Position numbers and translations under genes: made by a program. Shown here piece by piece: positions 8,083 to 16,180 of a stretch of DNA of 50,556 nucleotides. Source of the DNA: Nitrospirota bacterium (GTDB taxonomy: Bacteria > Nitrospirota > Thermodesulfovibrionia > Thermodesulfovibrionales > JdFR-88); assembly GCA_021813765.1 (NCBI GenBank), contig JAKAJM010000009.1, positions 1 through 50,556 of the forward strand, read 5' to 3'. How positions within the stretch are numbered: position 1 is the stretch's first letter; each line of letters begins with the position of its first letter. The notes beneath the pieces were generated by a model. The model did not search any database. It was not told the DNA's origin and saw only the letters and a program-made list of their open reading frames with translations.

Positions 8083-8841
8083 TTAAAAGGACATGAAAAT
8101 CTCATTAAGGGCTGAAGCCATGGCAAGGGCCGCCTTTTCGGAGCTGCCCCGGAACTTTACGGCCCCGGGGATCAGGCGCGGCTTGGAGATGAAGCGCCAT
8201 GCCGCCAGGGGCGTGCTTATCTGCCCTGATGGGTCAGCCATCTCCATCGGGGAGATGCCTATCTCCTCGTCTTCCTTGTCCGTTATCGAGCGCAGGGAAA
8301 AAAAGCCCGCTCCGCTTTTTAAGACCGCCGAGGCAATCGGGAATGTCTCCATGTCGCAAACGGGATAAGGCAGGCCGGACCGCGGAAAACCTTTCAAAGC
8401 AGGCTTTTCGACCCATTCGGAAAGCGTGATGATCGTGCCCCGCTTCGCCCTTGTTTTTTCAGATACCGCCTGAAAAAGTCCCTCAAAGCCGGGCCAGGAA
8501 AGCTTCAGACTGCACCCGTGCGCATGGTCGGCCGTCCCTTTCTCAGGGGGTGTCCCCTGGTGAAGAAACGCCTTTTCAGGGCATACAAGTTCACCGTGTT
8601 TGGCGCCAGTGTAGAGCGCGCCTGCAAAGCCCGCCGATATCACGAGGACCGGCGTGTGCGCAAGGAGAGCGGCGCGGGCGCGGGCTGCGGCGTTTTTGAC
8701 CCCCATGCCGGTCAAAACTATGGCGGTCTCCGCCCTGCCGGGCCTGGCCAGCCATGTCCCCTCCCCGCAAGGGCGCGCGCCCAGTTCCTTTAATATATAT
8801 TTGATCTCCTGCTTCAATGCGGCCAGGACGAGCACTTTCAA
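8083..8841 (-). CDS. hpnG: HpnG, adenosylhopane nucleosidase/phosphorylase family
   Basis: HpnG removes adenine from adenosylhopane, the step after HpnH, on the way to bacteriohopanetetrol. The 252-residue product has the nucleoside phosphorylase fold signatures VLTGMGVKNA, VISAGFAGAL, CDMETFPIA (ribose-binding Met-Glu) and SITDKEDEE. It is transcribed opposite to its neighbours, ending 23 bases from the CruF-like gene and diverging from hpnI. The start is a TTG at 8841, since AAAGGAG (reverse of 8851-8857) sits nine bases upstream and a nearby ATG is out of frame. It may therefore be regulated separately from hpnH. Confidence 0.92.
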   Translation of the reverse strand: MKVLVLAALKQEIKYILKELGARPCGEGTWLARPGRAETAIVLTGMGVKNAAARARAALLAHTPVLVISAGFAGALYTGAKHGELVCPEKAFLHQGTPPEKGTADHAHGCSLKLSWPGFEGLFQAVSEKTRAKRGTIITLSEWVEKPALKGFPRSGLPYPVCDMETFPIASAVLKSGAGFFSLRSITDKEDEEIGISPMEMADPSGQISTPLAAWRFISKPRLIPGAVKFRGSSEKAALAMASALNEIFMSF

Positions 8842-8850
8842 GGTACATCT

Positions 8851-8857
8851 CTCCTTT
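8851..8857 (-). promoter_or_regulatory. Ribosome binding site fixing the TTG start of hpnG
   Basis: On the reverse strand AAAGGAG lies nine bases before the TTG start at 8841. The ATG inside the spacer is out of frame, so this site decides for the TTG. Confidence 0.7.
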
Positions 8858-8928
8858 GTCAGATTTTATCCTAATTCTTTCTGGCATTTTTTGCTACAGC
8901 TTCGCTTCCAAATGGGGTAATGTAGAAC

Positions 8929-10119
8929 ATGCGCATGGTTTTTGAGGCGTTGCATGCCGTCTTTTTCGCTCTTGCCGCGGGGGGAGGGTTTTATACCCTT
9001 TTTTCCCTTTTTTGCGTTCTTTCCCCCAAGGCGGGCACGGGAAAAGAAAAAACAAAAGACCGGAAGCAGGCCAAGCAACCGGAGTTTTTTCGGCCGCTGC
9101 CCCCGGTCTCCATTTTAAAGCCCCTCCGGGGAGCGGATTACAACCTTAAGGAAAACCTTTCCAGTTTTTGCCGCCAGGACTATTCCGATTACGAGGTCAT
9201 TCTGGGATTAAGGGGCGCGGAGGACCCCGCCTTCGGCATCGCGCAGGAAGTAAAACGGATGTTCCCTGGAAGGGTACGCATAATAACCGGGCATGAAGAC
9301 CTGGGGGCAAACATGAAGGTCTCCAACCTTTACCGGCTGTCTCAAAGCGCCAAATATGACCTTGTAGCCGTAAGCGACAGCGACATGCTGGTGGACCGAG
9401 GCTATCTTGAAACCATCGTTTCCGAGTACATGGAAAAGGAGAACACCGGCCTTGTCACATCCCTGTACAGGATATCCCGCCCCGTTTCCGCGGGAGCGGT
9501 CTTTGAGTCTCTAAACATCGCTGTGGATTTTATCCCGTCGGTCCTGGTGGCCAGTGTGGTGGAGCGCGGCATATCCTTTGGCCTTGGAGCCTCCATGCTT
9601 TTTTCAAGGAAAAGGTTCGAAGAGACGGGCGGGTTCAGAGCCATTGCGGACTACCTTGCCGACGATTACCAGGTGGGGCACAGGTTGTCGGCAATGGGAC
9701 ATGAAGTGGTCCTTTCAAAGTACATAATGGAAGACGTGGAGGGGCCCATGAGATTTTTGGCCCACCTTCGCCACCAGCTAAGGTGGGCCAGGACGTACAG
9801 GGCCTCAAGGCCAAAAGGGTATATCGGCTACGGCATAACCCATTTTTTTGCTTACTGCCTTTTCCTTTCCGTCCTCTGGCCGGGTCCCCTGGCTTTCTCG
9901 GCCCTCGCCCTTGCCTTTTTTTTAAGGTCCGCGGTCGGGATAGCCGTAAACAGGCGGTTCATCGGCCGGGCGGGCTGGAACAGGTGGCTTTTTCTTTTGC
10001 CGGTCAAGGACATGCTGTCTTTTGGGGTCTGGCTTTTGAGCTTTGCCGGACGGAAAGTGGCATGGAGAGGGGACATCTACACGGTCACGGGGACTGGGGA
10101 GCTCCGTAGGGTAATTTAG
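8929..10119 (+). CDS. hpnI: HpnI, hopanoid glycosyltransferase (GT2/GT21, ceramide glucosyltransferase-like)
   Basis: HpnI proteins transfer N-acetylglucosamine to bacteriohopanetetrol. The 396-residue product begins with one membrane helix (about 8-32), followed by the GT-A domain PPVSILKPLRGADYNL, SDSDM with D150 and D152, and the processive-type motif Q283-L-R-W (QLRWAR). C-terminal hydrophobic helices (about 305-365) follow. Adjacent hopanoid genes support HpnI over a general ceramide glucosyltransferase. The usual next steps HpnK (deacetylase) and HpnJ (ring contraction) are not encoded here. ATG codons at 8929 and 8935 are both possible starts. It shares an 87-base divergent intergenic region with hpnG. 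Confidence 0.88.
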   Translation: MRMVFEALHAVFFALAAGGGFYTLFSLFCVLSPKAGTGKEKTKDRKQAKQPEFFRPLPPVSILKPLRGADYNLKENLSSFCRQDYSDYEVILGLRGAEDPAFGIAQEVKRMFPGRVRIITGHEDLGANMKVSNLYRLSQSAKYDLVAVSDSDMLVDRGYLETIVSEYMEKENTGLVTSLYRISRPVSAGAVFESLNIAVDFIPSVLVASVVERGISFGLGASMLFSRKRFEETGGFRAIADYLADDYQVGHRLSAMGHEVVLSKYIMEDVEGPMRFLAHLRHQLRWARTYRASRPKGYIGYGITHFFAYCLFLSVLWPGPLAFSALALAFFLRSAVGIAVNRRFIGRAGWNRWLFLLPVKDMLSFGVWLLSFAGRKVAWRGDIYTVTGTGELRRVI

Positions 10120-10500
10120 TTTTTTGGATCTTCAGAGTTTTGCGCGGGGGGATGGCATTCACTCCGCTGAGGCCCGTTTCCCCCTAGTATGCAAGACATG
10201 CTGCATATACGCGCCAGGTCTGCCTGCTTGCCGCTGCTTCATGCGGCGCGCCCGCGGTTGCCCACTGCGCTCATACCATCCGCCCCCGCTGCATTTATCA
10301 TTTTTTTTGCCTGCCGTTATTTTTTTATCTTCAGAGGGGCATGGGGCGCCCAAAGGGGTGCAAACCCCGTTTCAAGTTCCATACAAAAATGGAGGGTGGG
10401 ATGGGTTTGGTTAAAATAAAATGCCCCCTTTGCGCGGCATGCACTTTTCGGCAAGAGATATCTCAATTATCTGGTAATATTTTTTTAATAGGGATAGAAT
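10120..10500. other. Non-coding stretch between hpnI and the kinase gene
   Basis: No gene is recognised in these 381 bases. It contains a perfect inverted repeat TATGCA (10188-10193)/TGCATA (10202-10207) with an eight-base spacer. It also has a small GC hairpin GCCGC/GCGGC and a hairpin GGGGT-gcaa-ACCCC at 10355-10368. T-rich tracts occur around 10295-10330. The palindrome looks operator-like; none matches a riboswitch class I know. Any of these could end hpnI transcription or control the kinase gene. Confidence 0.4.
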
Positions 10501-11841
10501 ATGATGTTACAAATGACCTCGTTAGAGCATATCCTTGAGAGGATCGAGGCTAAAAAAGCCGATTACGAGGCTTACAACTTCTCCTACGCCGAAAGCACCG
10601 CTTTCAAGACGTTTTTCGACCTTGCCCAGGAATTTGACTATTTTGAGGATTTTTATAATCTCTGTGTTGCGGTGCCCAAGGGCTTTTTCGGGCTGGAGGC
10701 CAGGCTCTATGTTATAGACCCGGCCGTAGGGGATTTCATCATGGTGGCCTCGACCAGGGAGGAGAAACCCGGAGGACGCCCTGCGTTTGCTCCGCCCCAG
10801 GACGGGCATTCCTATCATGGCGATAGTATTGTGCTGGGCATCAAGGGGAAAAAGATCCTTCTGGACCAGCTCCCGTTTCAGGCAAGGGACAACGTGCTCG
10901 GCCTGCTAGAGGTCTACCCAGCCTCCGGAATGGACGCGCACAAGGAGCTTTTCTTTGAGAAGTTCGCAAACCGCATTGGTTTTAACATCCATAACCGCTT
11001 CATAGTGGAAAAAAATATCGAGCACCTGAGGTTCATCCGGTCTCTGGTAAGCGATATAGAGCACAATATCATTGTCCCCAATATGGTTTATAAACTCTAC
11101 CTGAGGAACCTTAAGGGACTTATCGCCAAAAACCTGGACATCGAGAAGAGGCTGGCCGAGCACGCCGGGGAGGGGAAGGACGAAGGCCTTGCGGACGCTC
11201 TCCAGGAGATGTCAGAGATAAACCATTACCTTGCGGCGGAGCTTGGGAACCTGGAGAAGCATTATTCGAACATGAGTCTCTTCCTTGAGACCTTGCTCAG
11301 AAGGAGCCATTTCGACAAGGGTCGGCTCACCCTCCGGACAAAACCCTGCAGGATGAAGGAGGACGTTGTCCAGCCCCAGCTTGAAAGGTACGCTTCCCAG
11401 TTCAGGGACATGGGCATAACGGTAGATGACCGTTTTAGCGGCATCCCGGAGGGAGACATCATAACCGTCGTGGACGTGGGGCTCATGGCCCAGGTGTATG
11501 CGAACCTGTTTTCAAACGCGGTAAAGTACACTGAAGAGGTGACTGACGGCTCCGGCCAGAAAAAGAAATACATCTCCTATGGCAGGCAGATATTAAAGAA
11601 TTATTTCGGGCCCGGAATGGACGGAATCAAATACAACGTCTTCAGCACGGGCACCCATCTCGGACAGGAAGACAGGGACAAGGTGTACGAAGACGGTTTC
11701 CGTGGGGCAAACGCCAAAAGCAGGCCCGGCACGGGACACGGCCTCGCCTTCATAAAAAACATTATAGAGCTTCACGGCGGGGTGGCAGGATATGAGGCCA
11801 CCCCGCTTGGCAACAATTTCTATTTCATACTTCACAAGTAG
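10501..11841 (+). CDS. Soluble sensor histidine kinase-like protein with an unusual H-box
   Basis: The 446-residue product lacks membrane segments. Residues about 30-165 resemble a GAF-type sensor region. The candidate phosphoacceptor region SDIEHNIIVPN places H188 where a standard kinase has HD/ELRNPL, so the His and a final Pro-Asn are kept but the rest has diverged. A coiled linker and an ATP-binding domain follow: N-box VYANLFSNAVKYTEE and G-box GTGHGLAFIKNIIELHGG. No response regulator gene is adjacent, so it is an orphan here. The ATG at 10501 is used. Its end overlaps the end of the opposite-strand SDR gene by ten bases. Whether it autophosphorylates is uncertain. Confidence 0.82.
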   Translation: MMLQMTSLEHILERIEAKKADYEAYNFSYAESTAFKTFFDLAQEFDYFEDFYNLCVAVPKGFFGLEARLYVIDPAVGDFIMVASTREEKPGGRPAFAPPQDGHSYHGDSIVLGIKGKKILLDQLPFQARDNVLGLLEVYPASGMDAHKELFFEKFANRIGFNIHNRFIVEKNIEHLRFIRSLVSDIEHNIIVPNMVYKLYLRNLKGLIAKNLDIEKRLAEHAGEGKDEGLADALQEMSEINHYLAAELGNLEKHYSNMSLFLETLLRRSHFDKGRLTLRTKPCRMKEDVVQPQLERYASQFRDMGITVDDRFSGIPEGDIITVVDVGLMAQVYANLFSNAVKYTEEVTDGSGQKKKYISYGRQILKNYFGPGMDGIKYNVFSTGTHLGQEDRDKVYEDGFRGANAKSRPGTGHGLAFIKNIIELHGGVAGYEATPLGNNFYFILHK

Positions 11842-12758
11842 ATCTTTTCTTTTTCGGCCTCCTGCCGGCAAGCCTTCCAGGATTCGAAATGCAGACCGGC
11901 CTCGTCCACAAAACTCAAGTGCCGGTGATGCCACCCGAGCATGTTCTGGGCCTTCCGGCTCTCCACGTGCTGGTCCATGGCCAGGCAGTGGGCCATTGCG
12001 CCTATTTTGCCCTCGGCCTCCCGGACTGAAATGAACCGGACGTCCTCTGTGTATCCGGAGGCGCAGGCCGCGGCCGTCACCATGTCTTTGACCGTGAGGC
12101 TGTAAGGGGAGCAGATGTTAAAAACCTCCTGGCCCAGCCCGCTTTCGGCCGCAAGCAGATATGCCCTGGCCAGGTCTTCCACATGCACGGTTGCCCAGTG
12201 GTTCAGTCCGTCGCCTACTGCGCTAAGCGATTTTTCCTTATAGGCCCCGTTAAACCACATCCCGGTAAGCCCGCCCTGCTTGCCGTAAACGTTTCCCGGC
12301 CTCATGACGATCCCTTTTATTCCCTGGGCCCCGAGCACGGTTTTCTCTATGCCTGGCCTGTGGGAGACTATCTCCGGTGGCGAAAGCGGAGCCGTTTCGT
12401 CCACTATGGAGCACCCCGTATTGCCATGGACCCACACCCCGCTTGTATATATGACCGTTTTCGGGCAGGCCCCGCGGCTGCCAAGCCCAAGCAGCGTATG
12501 AACTGTTTTCCTTTCAAGCTGCTCGAAATTCCGGTAGTCTGCCGACGCATGGATCAGGACGCTGCAGTTTGCCGCGGCATCCGAATATTCCTCCGGGGCC
12601 TCCATCGAGCCCATTACCGGATGCATGCCGTTTTCCACGAGCTTGTGCGCTTTTGCCCTGTTGTGCACAAGCCCCCATACATCATACCCGGCGTTCCTGA
12701 AAGCGAGCGCCACGTTAAACCCGATGTAGCCGGTAGAGCCTGTGATAAATACCTTCAT
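11832..12758 (-). CDS. NAD-dependent epimerase/dehydratase (extended SDR)
   Basis: The 308-residue product begins MKVFITGSTGYIG, a Rossmann GxxGxxG motif at residues 7-13. It continues with LIHASADY, IYTSGVWVHG and RPGNVYGKQGG, characteristic of extended SDRs acting on nucleotide sugars or similar carbonyl compounds. A usual active-site YxxxK is not obvious; the expected region reads VSHRPGIEKTVL, so Tyr seems replaced by His, which could alter or abolish the normal reaction. The ATG at 12758 is preferred over one eleven codons upstream because GGGAGG sits five bases before it. It converges on the kinase gene. The substrate is unknown. Confidence 0.85.
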   Translation of the reverse strand: MKVFITGSTGYIGFNVALAFRNAGYDVWGLVHNRAKAHKLVENGMHPVMGSMEAPEEYSDAAANCSVLIHASADYRNFEQLERKTVHTLLGLGSRGACPKTVIYTSGVWVHGNTGCSIVDETAPLSPPEIVSHRPGIEKTVLGAQGIKGIVMRPGNVYGKQGGLTGMWFNGAYKEKSLSAVGDGLNHWATVHVEDLARAYLLAAESGLGQEVFNICSPYSLTVKDMVTAAACASGYTEDVRFISVREAEGKIGAMAHCLAMDQHVESRKAQNMLGWHHRHLSFVDEAGLHFESWKACRQEAEKEKIYL

Positions 12759-12898
12759 GGGTGCCTCCCTGCTCTTTTTTTTAATGGACAAATCAAAAAA
12801 CCTACCTTAATTTTATTACCTTGCCCTGCGGGGTCAATAGCAGGGGGGCATGGCAGTGCCTGGTGATAAACGCCGGGCAATACCAGCCGCATTTTTTT

Positions 12899-12970
12899 TC
12901 GATCCGGCCCTTTTCTCGATCCGGCCCATTGTATGTCAAAAAAATCCATGGTTTATTTCATATCCGGCCC
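12899..12970. repeat. Direct repeats TCGATCCGGCCC upstream of the peptidase gene
   Basis: TCGATCCGGCCC occurs at 12899-12910 and 12916-12927 (17-base period), and the core ATCCGGCCC recurs at 12962-12970. They lie in the 302-base divergent region between the SDR and the peptidase/ChaN gene. Spaced direct repeats in such a place can be activator sites, but no regulator is identified. Confidence 0.5.
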
Positions 12971-13015
12971 CGGGCGGCCGGGCCCGGCTTCAGTTAAAAA
13001 ATTATGAAAAAGAGA

Positions 13016-13040
13016 TATAATCTATGGGAAAATCCATAGA
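13016..13040 (+). promoter_or_regulatory. Possible -10 box and perfect inverted repeat before the peptidase/ChaN gene
   Basis: A consensus -10 TATAAT lies at 13016-13021, although no good -35 is seen at the right distance. It runs directly into a perfect inverted repeat TCTATGG-gaaaat-CCATAGA at 13021-13040, twenty bases before the start codon. The repeat could be an operator over the transcription start or an RNA stem at the 5' end of the message. Confidence 0.45.
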
Positions 13041-13060
13041 CCGCGAGGGGTGCAATCCAT

Positions 13061-16000
13061 ATGGGCAGAAGACATACGGCGGCAATAATTATTTTTCTGG
13101 TTTCATTTTCATGGATGTCCGGGCTCATGGGGCATAGAGCGATGGCGCAGGGGACGCAGGTGGAAAAAACAAAAACCCCATATCCAAGCTACAGCCTTGC
13201 GGTCTCCTTTGACCTTGGGAAAAACCTCTTGAGCGGCGATGCGAAGATAGATTTTGCCGCTCCGGGAAAGGTGTTCGTTGGGGGCCTTGACATCCTTTCC
13301 ATGACACTGGATGGCAAACCTTCGGATGAAAAGCCCTCCGGCGGCTTTATCAGGATTAGAAAGAGGGGCCTTCTTGAAATAAGATACGAAAAGGTAGCCA
13401 GCGGCTCCTATGGATCCAACCCTGAAAATCCCGGGGCAATGACCGCCAGTGTTGTCAGCGCCAAAGGCATCTCGCTTACCGGCAACTGGTATCCTTCGGT
13501 GTCAGGCCTGGCCTTCTATGGCCTTAGCGCGACAGTGCCCGCGAATTTTTCCGCGATATCCGAGGCAGATGATATTTCCTCTGTTAGAACACCCGCCGGA
13601 AAGCGATACACCTTCAGCTTCCGGCATCCGCTGACCGGGATTGACCTGATAGCGGGGCCTTATGTTGTAACAAAATCATATCTTGGCAATGTGGGGGTCT
13701 ACACTTATTTTTTCCCCAAGGACCAGGATCTGGCCAAGGAGTACATCAAGTACACGAAGAAGTACCTGGCCATGTTTGACAAGCTTCTTGTTCCCTACCC
13801 CTACAAGAGGTTCTCCGTGGTCGAAAACCTGCTTCCTACCGGCCTGTCGATGCCCACCTTCACCCTGATGGGAGGAGTGGTCCTCCGTCTGCCGTTCATT
13901 GTCAAAACGTCCCTCGGCCACGAAATAGGGCACCAGTGGTGGGGCAACTACGTTTACGCGGACTTCAGCAAGGGCAACTGGCTTGAGGCGCTGAACAGCT
14001 GGATGACGGACTACCGTTTCGCCAAGATGAGGGGAAAAGGCCTTGATTACAGGAAGAGGATGCTTGCAGATTTCCAGAGCTACGTAACCCCGAAGAACGA
14101 TTTCCCTCTCAGAAAGTTCTTGGAGAGGACCAGCCCGGCTTCCGAGGCGATAGGCTATGGCAAAGGCATGATGCTTTTTCATATGCTGAAGGGCATTGTG
14201 GGCAGGGAGGTCTTTTATAAGTCCCTGAAGGCGCTCATAGCGCAGTACAAATGGAAAAAGGCCTCATGGGCGGATATACAGGCGATATTTGAACGGCAGT
14301 CCGGAAAGGACCTGGGCTGGTTTTTCAGCCAGTGGCTGGACCGGAAAGAGGTCCCCTTGCTTGCTGTCGGCAACCAGCAGGAGCTTGTGTTAAATGGCAT
14401 TCCCCAGGTCTCCTTCGAACTCGCGCAGGAAGGCCTGCCTTACAGGATGACGCTGCCGGTAACGGTTGTCACTGGCACAAAGGAGAAGACCGAAAACCTC
14501 CAGGTGGAAAAGCCAATTCACACATATAATGTGGTCTCTACGGAGGAGCAAAGGCCATCAAGCCTTGTCATAGACGGGAACTACGATGTCATGCGCCACC
14601 TGAGCCCCGGCGAGTTTGCCCCTTCCATAGCAAGGCTGCTTGGAAGCCCCAAGCGCCTGCTGGTCTACCGTGCGGCGGACAAGGATAAATACTCCTCGCT
14701 CATCGATGTCTTTGCCAGGGAAGGTTTTACCGTCAAGGAGGAAAAGGACTTGAAAGAAAGCGACATGGAGGGGTCGTCTTTTCTGGTGCTTGGTTTCGAC
14801 AGCCCTGTATTAAAGAGGCTTTTTGGCGGGCTGAAAAGCCCGTCCAGGGGTCTGGTCTTTACCGTGAAAGAAAACCCTCTTAACCCTGAAAACGTTGTCG
14901 CCATGGTCCAGGCGTCCTCTAAATCGGAGGTGGATCAGGCCGCCTACAAGATCCCCCATTACGGCCAGTACCAAACCCTTGGGTTCGAAGGCGGAAAGAA
15001 TATCGAGAAGAAGACCGGCGCAAGCAAGAACGGGATGATATTCAAGTTGTCAAATCCCGTGCCCGCGATTCAGACATCCGGGACGATTCATCTTGGCAAT
15101 ATCGTGGATGAGGTCAGCTCCTCGCCTGTCATCTTCATCGGAGAGCGGCATGCCAACTATGAGGACCACGAGGTCGAGCTGGACGTCATAATGGCCCTCC
15201 ACAGGATGGGCAAAAAATTCGCAATAGGCATGGAAATGTTCCAGATCCCGTATCAGAAATATATTGACGACTTCATCTCAAAAAAGATAGATGAAAGGGA
15301 ATTTTTGAAAAAAACGCAGTACTTCACGAGATGGGGCTTCGATTATAACTACTACAGGCAGATACTGGAGTACGCCAGGGCAAAGGATATTCCGGTTATC
15401 GCCCTCAATATACAGAAAGAGATCACGGACAAAGTGGCCAAGGGCGGACTGGACGCGCTTTCCCCGAAGGAGCTGAAGGAGATACCCGCGACCATGGACA
15501 TGTCCAACGCCAAATACAGGAAGATGCTCAGGGAGATCTACATGGTGCATCCGCAGGGCATCGGTTTTGACAATTTTTATCAGGCGCAGATCCTGTGGGA
15601 CGAGTCCATGGCCAGGTCGGTAGCGGAATTCACGGAGAAAAATCCCGGCAGCCAGATGGTAGTGATGGCCGGCGCGGGGCATATCATGAACGGCTACGGC
15701 ATTCCGGACAGGTTTGCCAGACGGACGGGGAAGAAATACGTCACGCTGATAAACGGAACTTACTCCTTTGACCCGGACATCGCCGATTACGTCCTGTTTC
15801 CGCAGCCCCAGGCCCCTCCTGCTTCGGGTAAGCTGGGCGTCCTTATTGGAAAAAAGAAGGGGGCGGAGATAGTGGGTTTCGTACCGGGCAGCCCGGCCAA
15901 GGAGGCAGGGTTGCGCAAGGGCGACAGGATCATCGCCATAGATGGCTGGGAAGTCGGGTCTGTGGCGGACGCGAAGATCGCCCTGTTTGACAAGCTGCCA

Positions 16001-16081
16001 GGGCAGACCGTCACCGTAAAGGTGGTCAGGAAAAGGTTTTTGTTCGGAAGCAAGACGATAACGGTAAAAGTGACCCTTTGA
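13061..16081 (+). CDS. Secreted M1-type metallopeptidase fused to a ChaN/Tiki-like domain and a PDZ domain
   Basis: The 1006-residue product starts with a signal peptide (about 1-29, MGRRHTAAIIIFLVSF...AMA). Residues about 40-480 form an M1/MA-clan peptidase with the zinc motif HEIGH at 287-291 followed by WLEALNSWM, giving the third ligand E309. That is HExxH-17-E, one residue shorter than the usual 18. A linker (about 480-680) follows. Residues about 688-905 match the ChaN/DUF399 haem-binding Tiki superfamily (FIGERHANYEDHEVEL, GMEMFQ, VVMAGAGHIMNGYG). Residues about 922-1006 are a PDZ domain (VGFVPGSPAKEAGLRKGDRIIAIDG). It probably acts in the periplasm or on the envelope. The peptide substrate and any haem role are unknown. 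It is monocistronic in appearance. Confidence 0.88.
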   Translation: MGRRHTAAIIIFLVSFSWMSGLMGHRAMAQGTQVEKTKTPYPSYSLAVSFDLGKNLLSGDAKIDFAAPGKVFVGGLDILSMTLDGKPSDEKPSGGFIRIRKRGLLEIRYEKVASGSYGSNPENPGAMTASVVSAKGISLTGNWYPSVSGLAFYGLSATVPANFSAISEADDISSVRTPAGKRYTFSFRHPLTGIDLIAGPYVVTKSYLGNVGVYTYFFPKDQDLAKEYIKYTKKYLAMFDKLLVPYPYKRFSVVENLLPTGLSMPTFTLMGGVVLRLPFIVKTSLGHEIGHQWWGNYVYADFSKGNWLEALNSWMTDYRFAKMRGKGLDYRKRMLADFQSYVTPKNDFPLRKFLERTSPASEAIGYGKGMMLFHMLKGIVGREVFYKSLKALIAQYKWKKASWADIQAIFERQSGKDLGWFFSQWLDRKEVPLLAVGNQQELVLNGIPQVSFELAQEGLPYRMTLPVTVVTGTKEKTENLQVEKPIHTYNVVSTEEQRPSSLVIDGNYDVMRHLSPGEFAPSIARLLGSPKRLLVYRAADKDKYSSLIDVFAREGFTVKEEKDLKESDMEGSSFLVLGFDSPVLKRLFGGLKSPSRGLVFTVKENPLNPENVVAMVQASSKSEVDQAAYKIPHYGQYQTLGFEGGKNIEKKTGASKNGMIFKLSNPVPAIQTSGTIHLGNIVDEVSSSPVIFIGERHANYEDHEVELDVIMALHRMGKKFAIGMEMFQIPYQKYIDDFISKKIDEREFLKKTQYFTRWGFDYNYYRQILEYARAKDIPVIALNIQKEITDKVAKGGLDALSPKELKEIPATMDMSNAKYRKMLREIYMVHPQGIGFDNFYQAQILWDESMARSVAEFTEKNPGSQMVVMAGAGHIMNGYGIPDRFARRTGKKYVTLINGTYSFDPDIADYVLFPQPQAPPASGKLGVLIGKKKGAEIVGFVPGSPAKEAGLRKGDRIIAIDGWEVGSVADAKIALFDKLPGQTVTVKVVRKRFLFGSKTITVKVTL

Positions 16082-16113
16082 TGCGCTGCGGTAGTTTTTA
16101 CCTGGCCGCATGC

Positions 16114-16158
16114 AAATAAAATAAAAATAAGCCGGGGGCCAAGGGCAGGGTTCCCGGC
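16114..16158 (-). terminator. Intrinsic terminator for the universal stress gene
   Basis: Reading leftwards after the usp stop, a six-base-pair hairpin (GCCGGG 16131-16136 with CCCGGC 16153-16158, long loop) is followed on the reverse strand by a T-rich tract TTATTTTTATTTTATTT (16130-16114). The position and orientation fit termination of the leftward gene, and it may also stop the convergent peptidase transcript. Confidence 0.55.
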
Positions 16159-16180
16159 AATTAATCCGTTCGGATGGTCT

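Noticed and set aside
10341-10400. A GEMM-like c-di-GMP riboswitch around the GGGGTGCAAACCCC hairpin
   Set aside because: Only the small hairpin is present; the conserved GEMM core and receptor elements are missing.
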